Source of the DNA: Hyphomicrobiales bacterium | GTDB taxonomy: Bacteria > Pseudomonadota > Alphaproteobacteria > Rhizobiales > Rhizobiaceae | Direction: 5' to 3' | Assembly (NCBI GenBank): GCA_900469625.1 | Contig: UBXV01000002.1 | Coordinates: forward strand, 124,001 to 188,000 | DNA: 64,000 nt | Made by a program: the position numbers and the translations under genes | The notes under the pieces: generated by a model | Told to the model about the DNA's origin: nothing | Database searches by the model: none | The model's input: the letters and a program-made list of their open reading frames with translations, nothing else | Part shown: piece by piece, positions 1 to 8,653 of the stretch | How the letters are laid out: every line of letters starts with the position of its first letter | Position numbering within the stretch: position 1 is the first letter of the stretch

Positions 1-570
1 GCGCAACCGTTCGACGATGTTCCCGGCGGGCAGATGCTCTATTCGACAGCTTCCACGCACCTGCTCTCGGCAATCCTGACCAAGGTCAGCGGCCGCTCGA
101 CGCTGGCCCTTGCCCGCGAATGGTTGGGCCCGGTCAACGGCTTTCGCATCAATGCCTGGGACCGTGATCCGCAAGGCATCTATCTCGGCGGCAACCAGAT
201 GGCGATGAGCGCGCGATCGCTGCTTGCCTTCGGCGAGGTCTACCGCAATGGCGGCAAGACAGCCGACGGAAAGCAGGTGGTCTCGGCGCAATGGGTGGCA
301 CAGTCCTGGCAACCGCGCACCAATTCGCGCTTCTCCGGCGACATCTATAGCTATGGCTGGTTTCAGCGCGAGATCGCCGGCGAGACCGTGCACTTCGCCT
401 GGGGCTATGGCGGCCAGATGCTGTACATCGTGCCGGCGCTGGAGCTCACCGTGGTGATGACCTCGCAGGAGAGCGGCCCGTCGGCACGCACTGGCTACCG
501 CGACGCCCTGCACCTTCTGCTCGGCGACATCATCGACACGGTAAAGGCGGCGCCGCGCCTCGGCGAGTGA
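1..570 (+). CDS. Serine hydrolase, beta-lactamase/class C esterase family (C-terminal part)
   Basis: The reading frame is open from the first base of the window, so the N-terminus with the SxxK nucleophile motif is missing. About 189 residues remain. A Tyr-Ser-Thr near the start of the fragment sits where the family's YxN motif is expected. Near residue 130 the run H-F-A-W-G-Y-G-G-Q resembles the HxG / GHGGQ element of class C-type serine hydrolases. Such proteins hydrolyse esters, peptides or beta-lactams, and the substrate cannot be told from this fragment. It ends 33 bp before the convergent LacI-type gene. A resistance role should not be assumed, because most members of this family in soil bacteria are esterases or peptidases. 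Confidence 0.75.
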   Translation, partial: AQPFDDVPGGQMLYSTASTHLLSAILTKVSGRSTLALAREWLGPVNGFRINAWDRDPQGIYLGGNQMAMSARSLLAFGEVYRNGGKTADGKQVVSAQWVAQSWQPRTNSRFSGDIYSYGWFQREIAGETVHFAWGYGGQMLYIVPALELTVVMTSQESGPSARTGYRDALHLLLGDIIDTVKAAPRLGE

Positions 571-603
571 GGCGAGAGCCCGGAGCGTTGGGCCGGCGTA
601 AAC

Positions 604-1641
604 CTAGGCCGAGCCGCGCAGCATGATCTCGGCGCTGAGCAGGATGCGCTCGTCGGCCGGAAAGGCCTGGCCGTCATTGTCCGTTTCGCCGAGCTTGTAG
701 AGCAGGAGTTCGATCGCCAGCCGGCCGATCTCGTTGTAGTTCTGCGCCACCGTCGTCAACGGTGGGCAGGTGTAGCGCGACAGCGGATGATCGTCGTGGC
801 CGGCGACCCGCAGGTCGCTGTCGGCCTCCCGGCCGACCTTGACACCCGACTGGAAGGCGGCCGCGATGACGCCGAAGGCGACGCGATCGTTGGCGCACAG
901 CACCGTCTTCGTCGGAAAGCCGCCTTGGCCGAGAATGCGCAGCGTTTCGTCGTAGCCGAATTTTTCGAAGTCCCAGGAAGCATTGGGCGCGGTCGGCACG
1001 ATGGCTGGATCCATCTTCAGCTGCTGCATCGCCTCCTGGTAGGCGTTCAGTCGGGCGAGCGCATTGTTGTTGACCGGCGGCATGCCGAAGTAGCAGGGCG
1101 GCTCGCCGGAGCGGCAGAGATAGTCGACCATCAGCTTGAAGCTCTGCCGGTTGTCGGTACCGACGAAGGAGGAACTGCCGTCGAGCGGCGAGTCCACATA
1201 GACGAGCGGAATGCTCTCGCCGAGCGAGGTCAGCTTCTGGTGATGCGACTGGACGCCGAGCGGCGCGATGATCGCGCCCGCGACGTTCATCGACTTGAAG
1301 GTCTCGATCGCACGTTCTTCCATCTCCGGCTTGCCGTCGGAGGACAGCACGAAGGCGAGAAAGCCTGCCTGGTTGGCGATATGCTCGATCCGCCTCGTCA
1401 GCGCCATGTAGAAAGGGTCGGTCGAGTTGGGAACGATGACGCCAAGAATATTGGTTCGCCGCCGGTTGAGATTGACGGCGAAGATATTCGGCCGGAAGCC
1501 CGATTGCTTGATCGCAGCCTCGATGGCGTCACGGGTCTTCTTGCGAACCGAAGTCGGATCGTTGAAGTATTTGGAGACCGTGGGGCGCGACAAACCGACG
1601 AACTCCGAAAAATCCTCCATCGTCTTGATTTGTCTGTCCAC
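604..1641 (-). CDS. LacI-family transcriptional regulator
   Basis: 345 residues, normal LacI length. An N-terminal helix-turn-helix at about residues 8-30 (FVGLSRPTVSKYF) is followed by a hinge and a periplasmic-binding-protein-like effector domain (ILGVIVPNSTDPFY from about residue 65). I place the start at the GTG at 1641, because the next in-frame ATG (1620) would cut into the first DNA-binding helix: T-M-E-D-F aligns with the T-I-K-D-V that opens LacI proteins. A G-rich tract lies upstream of the GTG. The gene follows the GatZ-like gene by 101 bp on the same strand, so it is probably the local repressor of the ABC/kinase operon at 1743-7527, perhaps partly from its own promoter. The recognition helix (RPTVSKYFND) differs from the usual ATVSRALN, which suggests a non-canonical operator. 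Confidence 0.9.
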   Translation of the reverse strand: MDRQIKTMEDFSEFVGLSRPTVSKYFNDPTSVRKKTRDAIEAAIKQSGFRPNIFAVNLNRRRTNILGVIVPNSTDPFYMALTRRIEHIANQAGFLAFVLSSDGKPEMEERAIETFKSMNVAGAIIAPLGVQSHHQKLTSLGESIPLVYVDSPLDGSSSFVGTDNRQSFKLMVDYLCRSGEPPCYFGMPPVNNNALARLNAYQEAMQQLKMDPAIVPTAPNASWDFEKFGYDETLRILGQGGFPTKTVLCANDRVAFGVIAAAFQSGVKVGREADSDLRVAGHDDHPLSRYTCPPLTTVAQNYNEIGRLAIELLLYKLGETDNDGQAFPADERILLSAEIMLRGSA

Positions 1642-1742
1642 GGTCGAAGCGCCCCCATTCTTCTTTTGGGTTTCGTTTATAGATTTATTTCCGAGGGATA
1701 GGCAGTGTCGACTGCGAAATATTCACGGGATCAACGGCCGGC

Positions 1743-3023
1743 CTATCCTTTGCAGGCGGCGAAGTAATCCTCCAGAACCGCGTCGACGGCGGCGATCGCC
1801 AGCGCCTTTGCTTGCGGCGCGACCCGCCCGTCCCGGACGCGCTCATAACTGCCTGCGAGATACTGGCTGATCAGTGTCTCCGGGATGGTGACGCCATCGA
1901 GCAACCGCAAGAGCTCGTCGACCGCTGTCGCGACCTTCGGATGCGGCCAGTAGTAGCGGATGCGGTCGCTATAGGAGAAATGGCGCTGGAGGCGCAAAGC
2001 CTCCGGCGAGCCGTGATAATACTTACCCCAGTTGGCCGGTTCCTCGCGCATCACCTCTTCGGTGATTTCAGCCAGGCTCTTTGCGCGTGCACCCGGAAAC
2101 AGGAACGCGGCGATCTGGTCGAGGCCGTATAGCGCTTCCCGCAGGGCGAAGGTCAGGCCTGGGCCGACCTTGAGGATGGCGAAGCCATCGGCGACGAGCG
2201 CGCGAAGCGCATCCTGGGTCTGGTAGTCGGTGGAATGCGCCTCGAAGACGAGGCCGTCGAGCTTCGTCAGGCTCTCGCTCAATGCGGCGGCCTTCGGTCG
2301 GTCATAGGGGATGACGTTCTCGTTGCCGAATTCGACACCCGGCTGAACCACAGCTCCGACGACCCGCGAAAATGCAGCCTCGGCACCCGCGTCGCCGAAG
2401 GCCTTGCGATGGATATCGACGGTTTCGACGGCCGCGTCGGGTGCGGTGACCTCGAGCTCGTCCAGTTCCTCCAGCGCGCCGCCGGGGACCGGAACCTCGG
2501 TGCCGATAATATAGACCGGAGCGGTGCCGTCGCGTCCGCGGATCGCGTCTTCGGCGGCTGCGGCAAGCCGTGCCGCGCGTAATGCCGTGATCGCATCGGG
2601 AAGGGCGACAGGCTCGCCCGCGCAGCCCATGCTGGTGTCGAGATGCAATTTCGTGAAGCCGGCCTGCGCATAGGCGCGGATCATCGCCTCGGCCTTCGCC
2701 ATCGCCTCATCGGCCGGCAGGTTCTTCCAAGGGTTTGGGCCGAGATGGTCGCCGCCGAGGATGATGTTTTCGACCGGAAAGCCGGTCTTTCCCGCAATTT
2801 CCCCGACGAAGCCGGTGAAGTCGGCCGGCGTCATGCCGGTGTAGCCGCCGTCCTGATTGACCTGGTTGCAGGTCGCCTCGATCAGGAGATGGGTGCCTTC
2901 CTTCAGCGCGCGCAGCATCGCCGCCTCGATGACCAGCGGATGTGCAGAGCAGATCGAGGGAATGCCGCGCAGGCCCGGCCGGTCGCGCCACTTGGCGATG
3001 TCGATCAGATAATTCGGCTTCAT
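1743..3023 (-). CDS. GatZ/KbaZ-like protein, putative D-tagatose-6-phosphate 4-epimerase or aldolase subunit
   Basis: 426 residues. The N-terminal signature (GIPSICSAHPLVIEAA, then LLIEATCNQVNQDGGYTGMTP) is that of the GatZ/KbaZ family. Family knowledge: in enterobacteria GatZ/KbaZ stabilises the class II tagatose-bisphosphate aldolase GatY/KbaY, whereas homologues in Agrobacterium have been reported to act alone as D-tagatose-6-phosphate 4-epimerases, giving fructose-6-phosphate. No GatY/KbaY gene lies nearby, and the gene is 5 bp downstream of a PfkB sugar kinase, so I favour the epimerase role. Start: the ATG at 3023 has an AAAGGA Shine-Dalgarno sequence at good distance; a TTG at 3032 would overlap the kinase stop but is less likely. 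It is the last catabolic gene of the operon. Confidence 0.85.
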   Translation of the reverse strand: MKPNYLIDIAKWRDRPGLRGIPSICSAHPLVIEAAMLRALKEGTHLLIEATCNQVNQDGGYTGMTPADFTGFVGEIAGKTGFPVENIILGGDHLGPNPWKNLPADEAMAKAEAMIRAYAQAGFTKLHLDTSMGCAGEPVALPDAITALRAARLAAAAEDAIRGRDGTAPVYIIGTEVPVPGGALEELDELEVTAPDAAVETVDIHRKAFGDAGAEAAFSRVVGAVVQPGVEFGNENVIPYDRPKAAALSESLTKLDGLVFEAHSTDYQTQDALRALVADGFAILKVGPGLTFALREALYGLDQIAAFLFPGARAKSLAEITEEVMREEPANWGKYYHGSPEALRLQRHFSYSDRIRYYWPHPKVATAVDELLRLLDGVTIPETLISQYLAGSYERVRDGRVAPQAKALAIAAVDAVLEDYFAACKG

Positions 3024-3028
3024 GGGCT

Positions 3029-3970
3029 TCAATCCTTTCGCGCACTGATGAAGGCTTCGAGCTCCACCCTCGTGGATGCCCCCTCCATCGGGCCTGAGAT
3101 CATCACGGCGCGGGCGCCGGAGGCGTTAGCGAGCTCGAGGGCTTCGCGAGGAGACGCACCGTTCAGCCATGAGGTGACGAAGGTGGCGCCGAAGCAGTCG
3201 CCTGCTCCGGTCGGATCGACCTCCTCAACAGCAAAGCCGGGCAGCGTGAAGGACGTTTGCGCATCGAAGTAGCTGGCGCCCTCGGCGCCGCGCTTGACGA
3301 CGATCACGCGGATGCCGGAGGCGAGTAGTTCGGCAACGGCGTCCGGTTCGGTTCTGGCCGCGGTGAACAGGAAGAGTTCGGCGCCGCTCGGCAGGAAGAC
3401 GTCAGTCTTGGCGAGCACCGTCCTTAGCGCTTCGCGCATTCCCGGGCTTTCAAGGATTTCGGCGCGCAGATTGGGGTCGAAGGACACGGTGCCGCCGGCG
3501 GCCTTGACGATGTCGATCGCCGAAAGAATGCTCTCGACCACGCTCGGCGCGTAGAGCGAAGATCCCATCACATGCAGGTGACTGCAGCCGCGAACGAGCG
3601 CCATCGCCTTGTCGTCGAGGCGAATGGTGCCGCAGGCGCTGTCGCGGATGTTGAAGACGAAGGCGCGGCTGCCGTCTTCGCGGTAGCGCACGAAGGCGCT
3701 GCCGGTGGTGGCCAGCGGATCGACGGCGATGCCGGAAATATCGACGCCGTCGGCCTCAAGTCGGGCGAGGTTGACATGGCCGAAATCGTCGCTGCCGACA
3801 CGCGAAATGATCGCGCTTGCCTGGCCGAGTTTGCCGACCTGGTCGATGAAGATGGCAGGCGCCCCGGATGGGAATGGGCCGACCAGCGGTGTCGCCTGGC
3901 GGAAGCCGTCGCCCTTTTCGGTGGCGATGATTTCGACGAGGATCTCGCCGATCGTGAGTATCTTGTGCAT
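3029..3970 (-). CDS. PfkB-family carbohydrate kinase, probable tagatose/ketose kinase
   Basis: 313 residues from the ATG at 3970 (MHKILTIGEILVEI). It has the ribokinase fold signatures: an N-terminal glycine-rich sugar-binding segment (about residues 25-50) and a C-terminal DPTGAGDCFGATF near residue 245 that holds the catalytic Asp and anion hole. PfkB kinases phosphorylate a sugar hydroxyl with ATP in the cytoplasm. The placement between a sugar ABC permease (19 bp upstream) and the GatZ-like gene (5 bp downstream) points to phosphorylation of an imported ketose, with D-tagatose to tagatose-6-phosphate the best guess by analogy with Agrobacterium. Substrate assignment is inference; fold and kinase class are clear from the sequence. 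Confidence 0.88.
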   Translation of the reverse strand: MHKILTIGEILVEIIATEKGDGFRQATPLVGPFPSGAPAIFIDQVGKLGQASAIISRVGSDDFGHVNLARLEADGVDISGIAVDPLATTGSAFVRYREDGSRAFVFNIRDSACGTIRLDDKAMALVRGCSHLHVMGSSLYAPSVVESILSAIDIVKAAGGTVSFDPNLRAEILESPGMREALRTVLAKTDVFLPSGAELFLFTAARTEPDAVAELLASGIRVIVVKRGAEGASYFDAQTSFTLPGFAVEEVDPTGAGDCFGATFVTSWLNGASPREALELANASGARAVMISGPMEGASTRVELEAFISARKD

Positions 3971-3989
3971 GGATGTCACTCGTGTCGGC

Positions 3990-4952
3990 TCAGCGCTTTG
4001 CCTGCTTGGCGCGCACGTCGAGCCAAACGGCGACAAGGATCACGAGGCCCTTGACGATGAGCTGGTAGAAATAGGGGACGGACAGCATGTTCATGCCGTT
4101 GTTCATCACGCCGATGATGAGCGCGCCGATGAGCGTGCCGACCATGGTGCCGACGCCGCCGGCAAGCGAGGTTCCGCCAAGCACGGCTGCGGCGATGGCG
4201 TCGAGCTCGTAGCTCATGCCGGCATTGGTCTGGGCGGAGAAGAGCCGGGAGGAGAGAAGCACGCCGCTGATCGCCGCCATCACGCCCGAAATCATGAAGA
4301 TGATGATCTTGATGCGATCGACCTTGATGCCCGAATAGATGGCCGCTTCGCGGTTGCCGCCGGTGAGGTAAGCACGGCGCCCGAAGCTGGTCTTGCTGAG
4401 CACAATCTGATTGATGACGAAGAGCACGGCAACGACCCAGATGATGATCGGCAGGCCGAGGAAACCTTCGGTGCCAATGGCGGTCCATGTCGAATTGTCG
4501 ATCATCGCCGGCGCGCCGTTGGTCGGCAGGCTGACGAGGCCACGATAGATGCCCATGGTGGCAACGGTGACGATGAAACTCGGTAGCAGCAGCTTTGCCG
4601 TCAGGACGCCGTTGAGCATGCCCATCAGCGCGCCCGCCAGGATCGTTACAGCAAGCGCCGGGCCGAATCCGAGCCCGAAGGCGAAACATTGTGCCCCGAC
4701 CATGCCCGCGACCGCGATGATCGAGCCGACTGAAAGATCGATCTCGCCGAGCAGGATCACCCAGGTCATGCCGAAGGCGGCAATCGCGATCACAGCCACC
4801 TGCTGCAGGATGTTCATGAAGTTGACGACCGACATGAAGCGGGGATTGAGGAAGGAAAAGATGACGCAGAGCATCACCAGCGAAAGAAGGATGCCGCCAT
4901 ATTGCTTCATTGCCCTGACGAGGGCGGCCTGGGCTGCAGTTTGCTGGGTCAT
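3990..4952 (-). CDS. Sugar ABC transporter permease (RbsC family)
   Basis: 320 residues with about 8-10 hydrophobic segments. It carries the family motif for this permease class (GMTWVILLGEIDLSVGSI, about residues 60-77) and the late AAVLGGTSLAGGVGT loop near residue 245. It forms the transmembrane channel of a carbohydrate-uptake (CUT2) ABC transporter, presumably as a homodimer because only one permease gene is present. Its ATG overlaps the stop codon of the ATPase gene by 4 bp (ATGA at 4949-4952), indicating translational coupling. Confidence 0.93.
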   Translation of the reverse strand: MTQQTAAQAALVRAMKQYGGILLSLVMLCVIFSFLNPRFMSVVNFMNILQQVAVIAIAAFGMTWVILLGEIDLSVGSIIAVAGMVGAQCFAFGLGFGPALAVTILAGALMGMLNGVLTAKLLLPSFIVTVATMGIYRGLVSLPTNGAPAMIDNSTWTAIGTEGFLGLPIIIWVVAVLFVINQIVLSKTSFGRRAYLTGGNREAAIYSGIKVDRIKIIIFMISGVMAAISGVLLSSRLFSAQTNAGMSYELDAIAAAVLGGTSLAGGVGTMVGTLIGALIIGVMNNGMNMLSVPYFYQLIVKGLVILVAVWLDVRAKQAKR

Positions 4953-6460
4953 GATTGGAAACCTGTCGCGTGCGCCATGATCGTTTCGGGAGTGAGGTCG
5001 GTGCCTGAGAGGGTCGCGCCGATGACGCCCTCATGCATGACGACGACGCGGTCGCTCATGCCGAGCACTTCCGGCAGCTCGGAAGAGATGAGAAGGATCG
5101 CCGTGCCTTCGGCCGCCAGCTGGCGGATGATCTTGTAGATTTCGAATTTCGCGCCGACATCGACGCCACGGGTCGGCTCGTCGAGGATCAGCACCTTCGG
5201 CCGGGTCAAAAGCCATTTGGCGAGCACGATCTTTTGCTGGTTGCCGCCGCTGAGGGCGCCGGCCGGCGTATCGAGCGAGTGCGTCTTGATCGCTAACCGG
5301 CCGACTTCGGCAGCGGCCGCCTTGCGCTCGGCGCTACCGCGGGTAAAGCCGAAGGGGCCGGTGAAATCGGGAAGGGCAGCCATGGAGATGTTCCACTCGA
5401 CGCTGTGGCCGAGCACCAGGCCCTCTTCCTTGCGGTTCTCGGTGACGAAGCCGATGCCGCGGGCAATCGCTTCGGCCGGCGAGCGGAAGCGCACGTCCTT
5501 GCCGTCGAGCCGCACGGTTCCATCGGCATTCTTCATGCCAAACAGCGCATTCATGACCTCCGAGCGGCCGGAACCGACCAGGCCGAAGAAGCCGAGGATT
5601 TCGCCCGGGCCGACCGCAAAGGAAATATCGGCGAATTCGCCTTGGCGTGTCAGGTTCTCAACGGCGAGCATTGGCGCGCCCTGCGTCGAGCGTTCATGGC
5701 TCGGCGGTGGATAGATCTCCTCCATCCGGCGTCCGACCATGAGCGCGATCAGCGCCTCGATGGTGACGTCGTTGCGGTCATGGGTGGAGACATATTCGCC
5801 GTCGCGGATGACGGTAATGTCGTCGCTGAGCCGCATGATCTCTTCCATGCGGTGGGAAATGTAGATAACGGCAACGCCACGGCTTTTCAGCCGGCCGATG
5901 ATATCGAACAGGATCTCGGCCTCGCTGTCGCTGAGCGACGAGGTCGGCTCGTCGAGAATGACGACCTTGGCGTCGTGGCTGAGGCCCTTGGCGATCTCGA
6001 CCAGCTGTCGCTGCGCGATCGAGAGATTGCCGACCTTCTCGGTGACGTCGATGGGCAGGCCGAGGTCGGCGACGATCGCCTTTGCCCTGCTCACGAGCGC
6101 CTTGTCGTTGATGAAGCCGAATGAGCGCGGCTCGCGGGTCGCAAGGATGTTCTCCGCCACCGTCAGGTTGTTGCAGAGGCTCAGTTCCTGAAAGACGATC
6201 GCAAGGCCGAGCGCCGACGCCTGCTGCGGGTTTGCTGGGCGGTAGGGCTGGCCGTCGAGGGTAATCTCGCCTGACGTCGCGTTGTGTACGCCGGCAAGGA
6301 TTTTCATCAGTGTCGATTTGCCGGCGCCGTTTTCACCGAGCAGCGTGTGCACGCGTCCACGGCGCACATCGAGCCGCATGCTCTTCAGCGCCGCGACCTG
6401 CCCGAAGGATTTGGTGACATTGCTGATCTTGAGAACGGTGTCCGTGGTCGAACCATGCAT
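4949..6460 (-). CDS. Sugar ABC transporter ATP-binding protein (RbsA/CUT2 family)
   Basis: 503 residues, two tandem nucleotide-binding domains as in RbsA. NBD1 has Walker [10 protein letters not shown], a signature-like LSIAQRQLVEIAKGL and Walker B VVILDEPTSSLS. NBD2 has the degenerate Walker A typical of the family (GLVGSGRSEVM), LSGGNQQK and [12 protein letters not shown]. It energises import of the sugar bound by the product of 6637-7527. Start chosen at the ATG at 6460 because AAGGAGG lies 5 bases upstream; the frame stays open further but without a Shine-Dalgarno sequence. The gene is separated from the binding-protein gene by 176 bp that include a strong stem-loop. Confidence 0.94.
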   Translation of the reverse strand: MHGSTTDTVLKISNVTKSFGQVAALKSMRLDVRRGRVHTLLGENGAGKSTLMKILAGVHNATSGEITLDGQPYRPANPQQASALGLAIVFQELSLCNNLTVAENILATREPRSFGFINDKALVSRAKAIVADLGLPIDVTEKVGNLSIAQRQLVEIAKGLSHDAKVVILDEPTSSLSDSEAEILFDIIGRLKSRGVAVIYISHRMEEIMRLSDDITVIRDGEYVSTHDRNDVTIEALIALMVGRRMEEIYPPPSHERSTQGAPMLAVENLTRQGEFADISFAVGPGEILGFFGLVGSGRSEVMNALFGMKNADGTVRLDGKDVRFRSPAEAIARGIGFVTENRKEEGLVLGHSVEWNISMAALPDFTGPFGFTRGSAERKAAAAEVGRLAIKTHSLDTPAGALSGGNQQKIVLAKWLLTRPKVLILDEPTRGVDVGAKFEIYKIIRQLAAEGTAILLISSELPEVLGMSDRVVVMHEGVIGATLSGTDLTPETIMAHATGFQS

Positions 6461-6598
6461 GGCGGCCTCCTTGGATCGCGCCGAAAAGCATCTCCGGCGT
6501 TGCCGCGCCTTGGCGTCTCGCAAGACGGACAAAGCTGCAGCGACACTCTGGATTGCCGCATGTTTCATGCCGCAGGCCGGAGACGTTCGCGTAGGGGT

Positions 6599-6621
6599 GC
6601 CGCCGCCTTTCGGGCGGCGGC
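6599..6621 (-). other. Intercistronic stem-loop between binding protein and ATPase genes
   Basis: A 9-bp all-GC perfect stem (6599-6607 with 6613-6621) and a 5-nt loop, just downstream of the binding-protein stop codon. There is no U-run on the minus strand, so it is more likely an mRNA-stabilising or attenuating element than a full terminator. It would raise binding-protein mRNA over that of the membrane components. Confidence 0.6.
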
Positions 6622-6636
6622 TGTCCTTGGGAGGAC

Positions 6637-7527
6637 TTACTTCGCGGTGTAGACGCCGGGAACGATCGGCTGTTCGGCCGGAACCTGTTCGCCGGCGGCG
6701 ACCTTGACGGCGGTGTCGACCGCCTGCTTGCCCATCTGGTCCGGGAACTGCTGGATCACGCCGACCATGACAGGGTTTGTATCAACCGCGTCGCGGGCTT
6801 CCTTCATGCCGTCGAAGCCGATGACCTTGACCTGGGCTTCGAGGCCTGCGGCCTTGACGGCAACGGCTGCGGCGAGTGCTGCGTCATCGCCGAAACCGAA
6901 AATGCCGGTGATGTCGGGGTTGGCCTGCAGCATGTTCTGCGCGGCCGCAAGGGCTTCCGCGCGTGTGATGCCGGTCTGGATCGCGACGATTTCCATGTCG
7001 GGATGCTTGGCGATCGCTTCCTTGAAGCCGTTGACGCGGTTCACCACCGACTGGACCGTCGGATAATCGATGACGGCGACCTTGCCCTTGTTGTCGAGGA
7101 CCTTGGCCATCAGTTCGCCGGCCTTGACGCCGCCGGTGAAGTTGTCGGTGCCGATATGCGAGGTGACGGTCGCGCCGTTGGCCGGCACGTCGACGGTGAT
7201 CACCTTGATGCCGGCCTTCTCGGCCTTTTCGATCGCGGCGCGCACGCCCTGGCTATCGACCGGCGAGATGACGATGACGTCGACGCCCTTGACGATGAAG
7301 TCTTCCACGTCGGCGAGCTGCTTGTTGAGGTCCTGGTTGGCGATCGCAACTTCAAGCGCGACGTTCTTTTCCTTGGCTTCGGCTTTCATGGCGTCGGCAA
7401 GCTCGATGTAGAACGGGTGCTGCTGGGTGAGAAGCGATGCGCCGATGCCTTCGGCAGATGCTGCCGATGCGAGCAGGGTCAGTGCGGTGCCGGCGACGAG
7501 CGCTTTCAGAATACGGGGCATGTTCAT
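6637..7527 (-). CDS. Sugar ABC transporter substrate-binding protein (RbsB family)
   Basis: 296 residues from the ATG at 7527, preceded by GGGAGGAAACCC. A Sec signal peptide (NMPRILKALVAGTALTLLASAASA, cleavage after about residue 25) exports it to the periplasm. The mature protein has the type I periplasmic-binding fold, with the characteristic IVKGVDVIVISPVDSQGV and AGIKVITVDVP segments. It delivers a pentose/hexose-type sugar to the ATPase and permease encoded downstream. It is the first gene of the operon that runs through to the GatZ-like gene. The exact ligand cannot be read from the sequence; the downstream PfkB kinase and GatZ-like protein suggest tagatose or a related ketose. Confidence 0.93.
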   Translation of the reverse strand: MNMPRILKALVAGTALTLLASAASAEGIGASLLTQQHPFYIELADAMKAEAKEKNVALEVAIANQDLNKQLADVEDFIVKGVDVIVISPVDSQGVRAAIEKAEKAGIKVITVDVPANGATVTSHIGTDNFTGGVKAGELMAKVLDNKGKVAVIDYPTVQSVVNRVNGFKEAIAKHPDMEIVAIQTGITRAEALAAAQNMLQANPDITGIFGFGDDAALAAAVAVKAAGLEAQVKVIGFDGMKEARDAVDTNPVMVGVIQQFPDQMGKQAVDTAVKVAAGEQVPAEQPIVPGVYTAK

Positions 7528-7870
7528 GGGTTTCCTCCCTGGAAACGACGTGGGCCTTTGGTCGTGGCGGCCAAGCAGGAGGGCCCTCCCATCACCGTCT
7601 TGGCGATGGTGTAAAAACCACAAAACTTTTCGCGCGTCAATTTTTAAAATTACGCGATATAATTACTAACAGCGCAGCGCGAAAAGTATTTCACTTCCCG
7701 TCTGAGTAGCTGGCGGGAGTTCGGTGGTCGGGCGTGGCACTGAAACCTGCTACAATGAGGCGACGGATCACCGGCACACACCGTCAAGAAGCGGGCGCCG
7801 TTGCCGGCAACAGAAAAGAAGCGGGAACGTTTGGCGGAAACGTGCATCCAATGCTGCGGGAGGGCCAATC
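7528..7870. promoter_or_regulatory. Divergent intergenic region with nested inverted repeats
   Basis: 343 bp without a gene, between the ABC operon (minus) and the sigma-factor gene (plus). An AT-rich core at about 7610-7690 holds a perfect 11-bp inverted repeat (7625-7635 with 7677-7687, spacing 41 bp). Just inside lies an imperfect 24-bp palindrome (7633-7656, arms CGCGT and ACGCG around an A/T centre). A TTGACG (7640 to 7635, minus strand) could be a -35 element for the ABC operon, but I find no good -10 at the right distance. These repeats are candidate operators for the LacI-type regulator at 604-1641. Confidence 0.45.
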
Positions 7871-8566
7871 ATGGCGGCAATTCGAGCAAGTGCGCGGGTG
7901 ATCACGGATCCGGCTGCGGACATGGAACTGGCGCAACGGGCGCTGGCCGGTGACGGGCAGGCCTTCCTGACAATCATGCAGGCTCATAACCAGCGCCTCT
8001 ACCGCATGGCCAGGGGGATCGTTCGAAACGACGGCGAAGCCGAAGATGTGGTGCAGGAGGCCTATGTGCTGGCCTTTGCGCATCTTGGCAGTTTTCGTGG
8101 CGGCTCGTCTCTTGGCACATGGCTGTCTCGCATCGTCATCAATGAGGCACTCGGACGGGTGCGACGGGGCCGCCGTAGAACGCAGGTGCTGGGTTCAATC
8201 AACGGCGGGCAAAACGCGACCATCATTCAGTTTCCCGTGCCGGCAGGCGTCGAGGATCCCGAGCGCGCGATGGCTCAGCGGCAGATCCTGCATCTGGTCG
8301 AGCACGCAACGGACAATCTGCCCGACATCTACAGAACCGTTTTTATCGCGCGGGTGATCGAGGGGCTGAGCGTGGAGGAAACGGCGGATCTGCTGTGCTT
8401 GCGCCCCGAGACAGTCAAGACCCGGTTGCATCGGGCGAGGCATCTCGTGCGCAAGCAGCTGAACGAGCAGATCGGCCCGGTTTTGCTCGATGCGTTCCCC
8501 TTTGCCGGGCGCCGCTGCGCCCGGCTGACCGCCGCCGTGATGGAGCGCCTCGCTCTTTCCATTTGA
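7871..8566 (+). CDS. ECF-type RNA polymerase sigma factor
   Basis: 231 residues from the ATG at 7871, preceded by GGGAGGG. Region 2 is clear (residues about 38-105: YRMARGIVRNDGEAEDVVQEAYVLAF, with GTWLSRIVINEAL), and region 4 has the helix-turn-helix LSVEETADLLCLRPETVKTRLHRAR (about 175-200). It directs RNA polymerase to a stress-type regulon. No anti-sigma factor is recognisable next to it; instead genes for two secreted proteins (DUF4142 and a cupredoxin) follow in the same direction. I find no convincing GGAAC-type autoregulated promoter upstream. The sub-group cannot be fixed without alignment. The C-terminal tail (about residues 205-231) continues past region 4 and may be a regulatory extension. 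Confidence 0.92.
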   Translation: MAAIRASARVITDPAADMELAQRALAGDGQAFLTIMQAHNQRLYRMARGIVRNDGEAEDVVQEAYVLAFAHLGSFRGGSSLGTWLSRIVINEALGRVRRGRRRTQVLGSINGGQNATIIQFPVPAGVEDPERAMAQRQILHLVEHATDNLPDIYRTVFIARVIEGLSVEETADLLCLRPETVKTRLHRARHLVRKQLNEQIGPVLLDAFPFAGRRCARLTAAVMERLALSI

Positions 8567-8653
8567 TCTGCAGGAACCTTTGCGAGCAGGCGACATCCAA
8601 TGGGTGTCAAAAGCAAACAGCTTCCACGCCATGCGTGGAAGGAGGAGGTTACC

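Noticed and set aside
1618-1620. ATG as start of the first LacI-family gene
   Set aside because: It would remove the start of the DNA-binding domain, and no Shine-Dalgarno sequence precedes it; the GTG at 1641 fits the family alignment better.
7735-7753. Sigma-54-like sequence (TGGCAC followed by TGCT) upstream of the ECF sigma factor gene
   Set aside because: GG and GC are separated by 11 bp instead of the required 10, and the neighbouring bases do not match the consensus; no enhancer-binding protein lies nearby.
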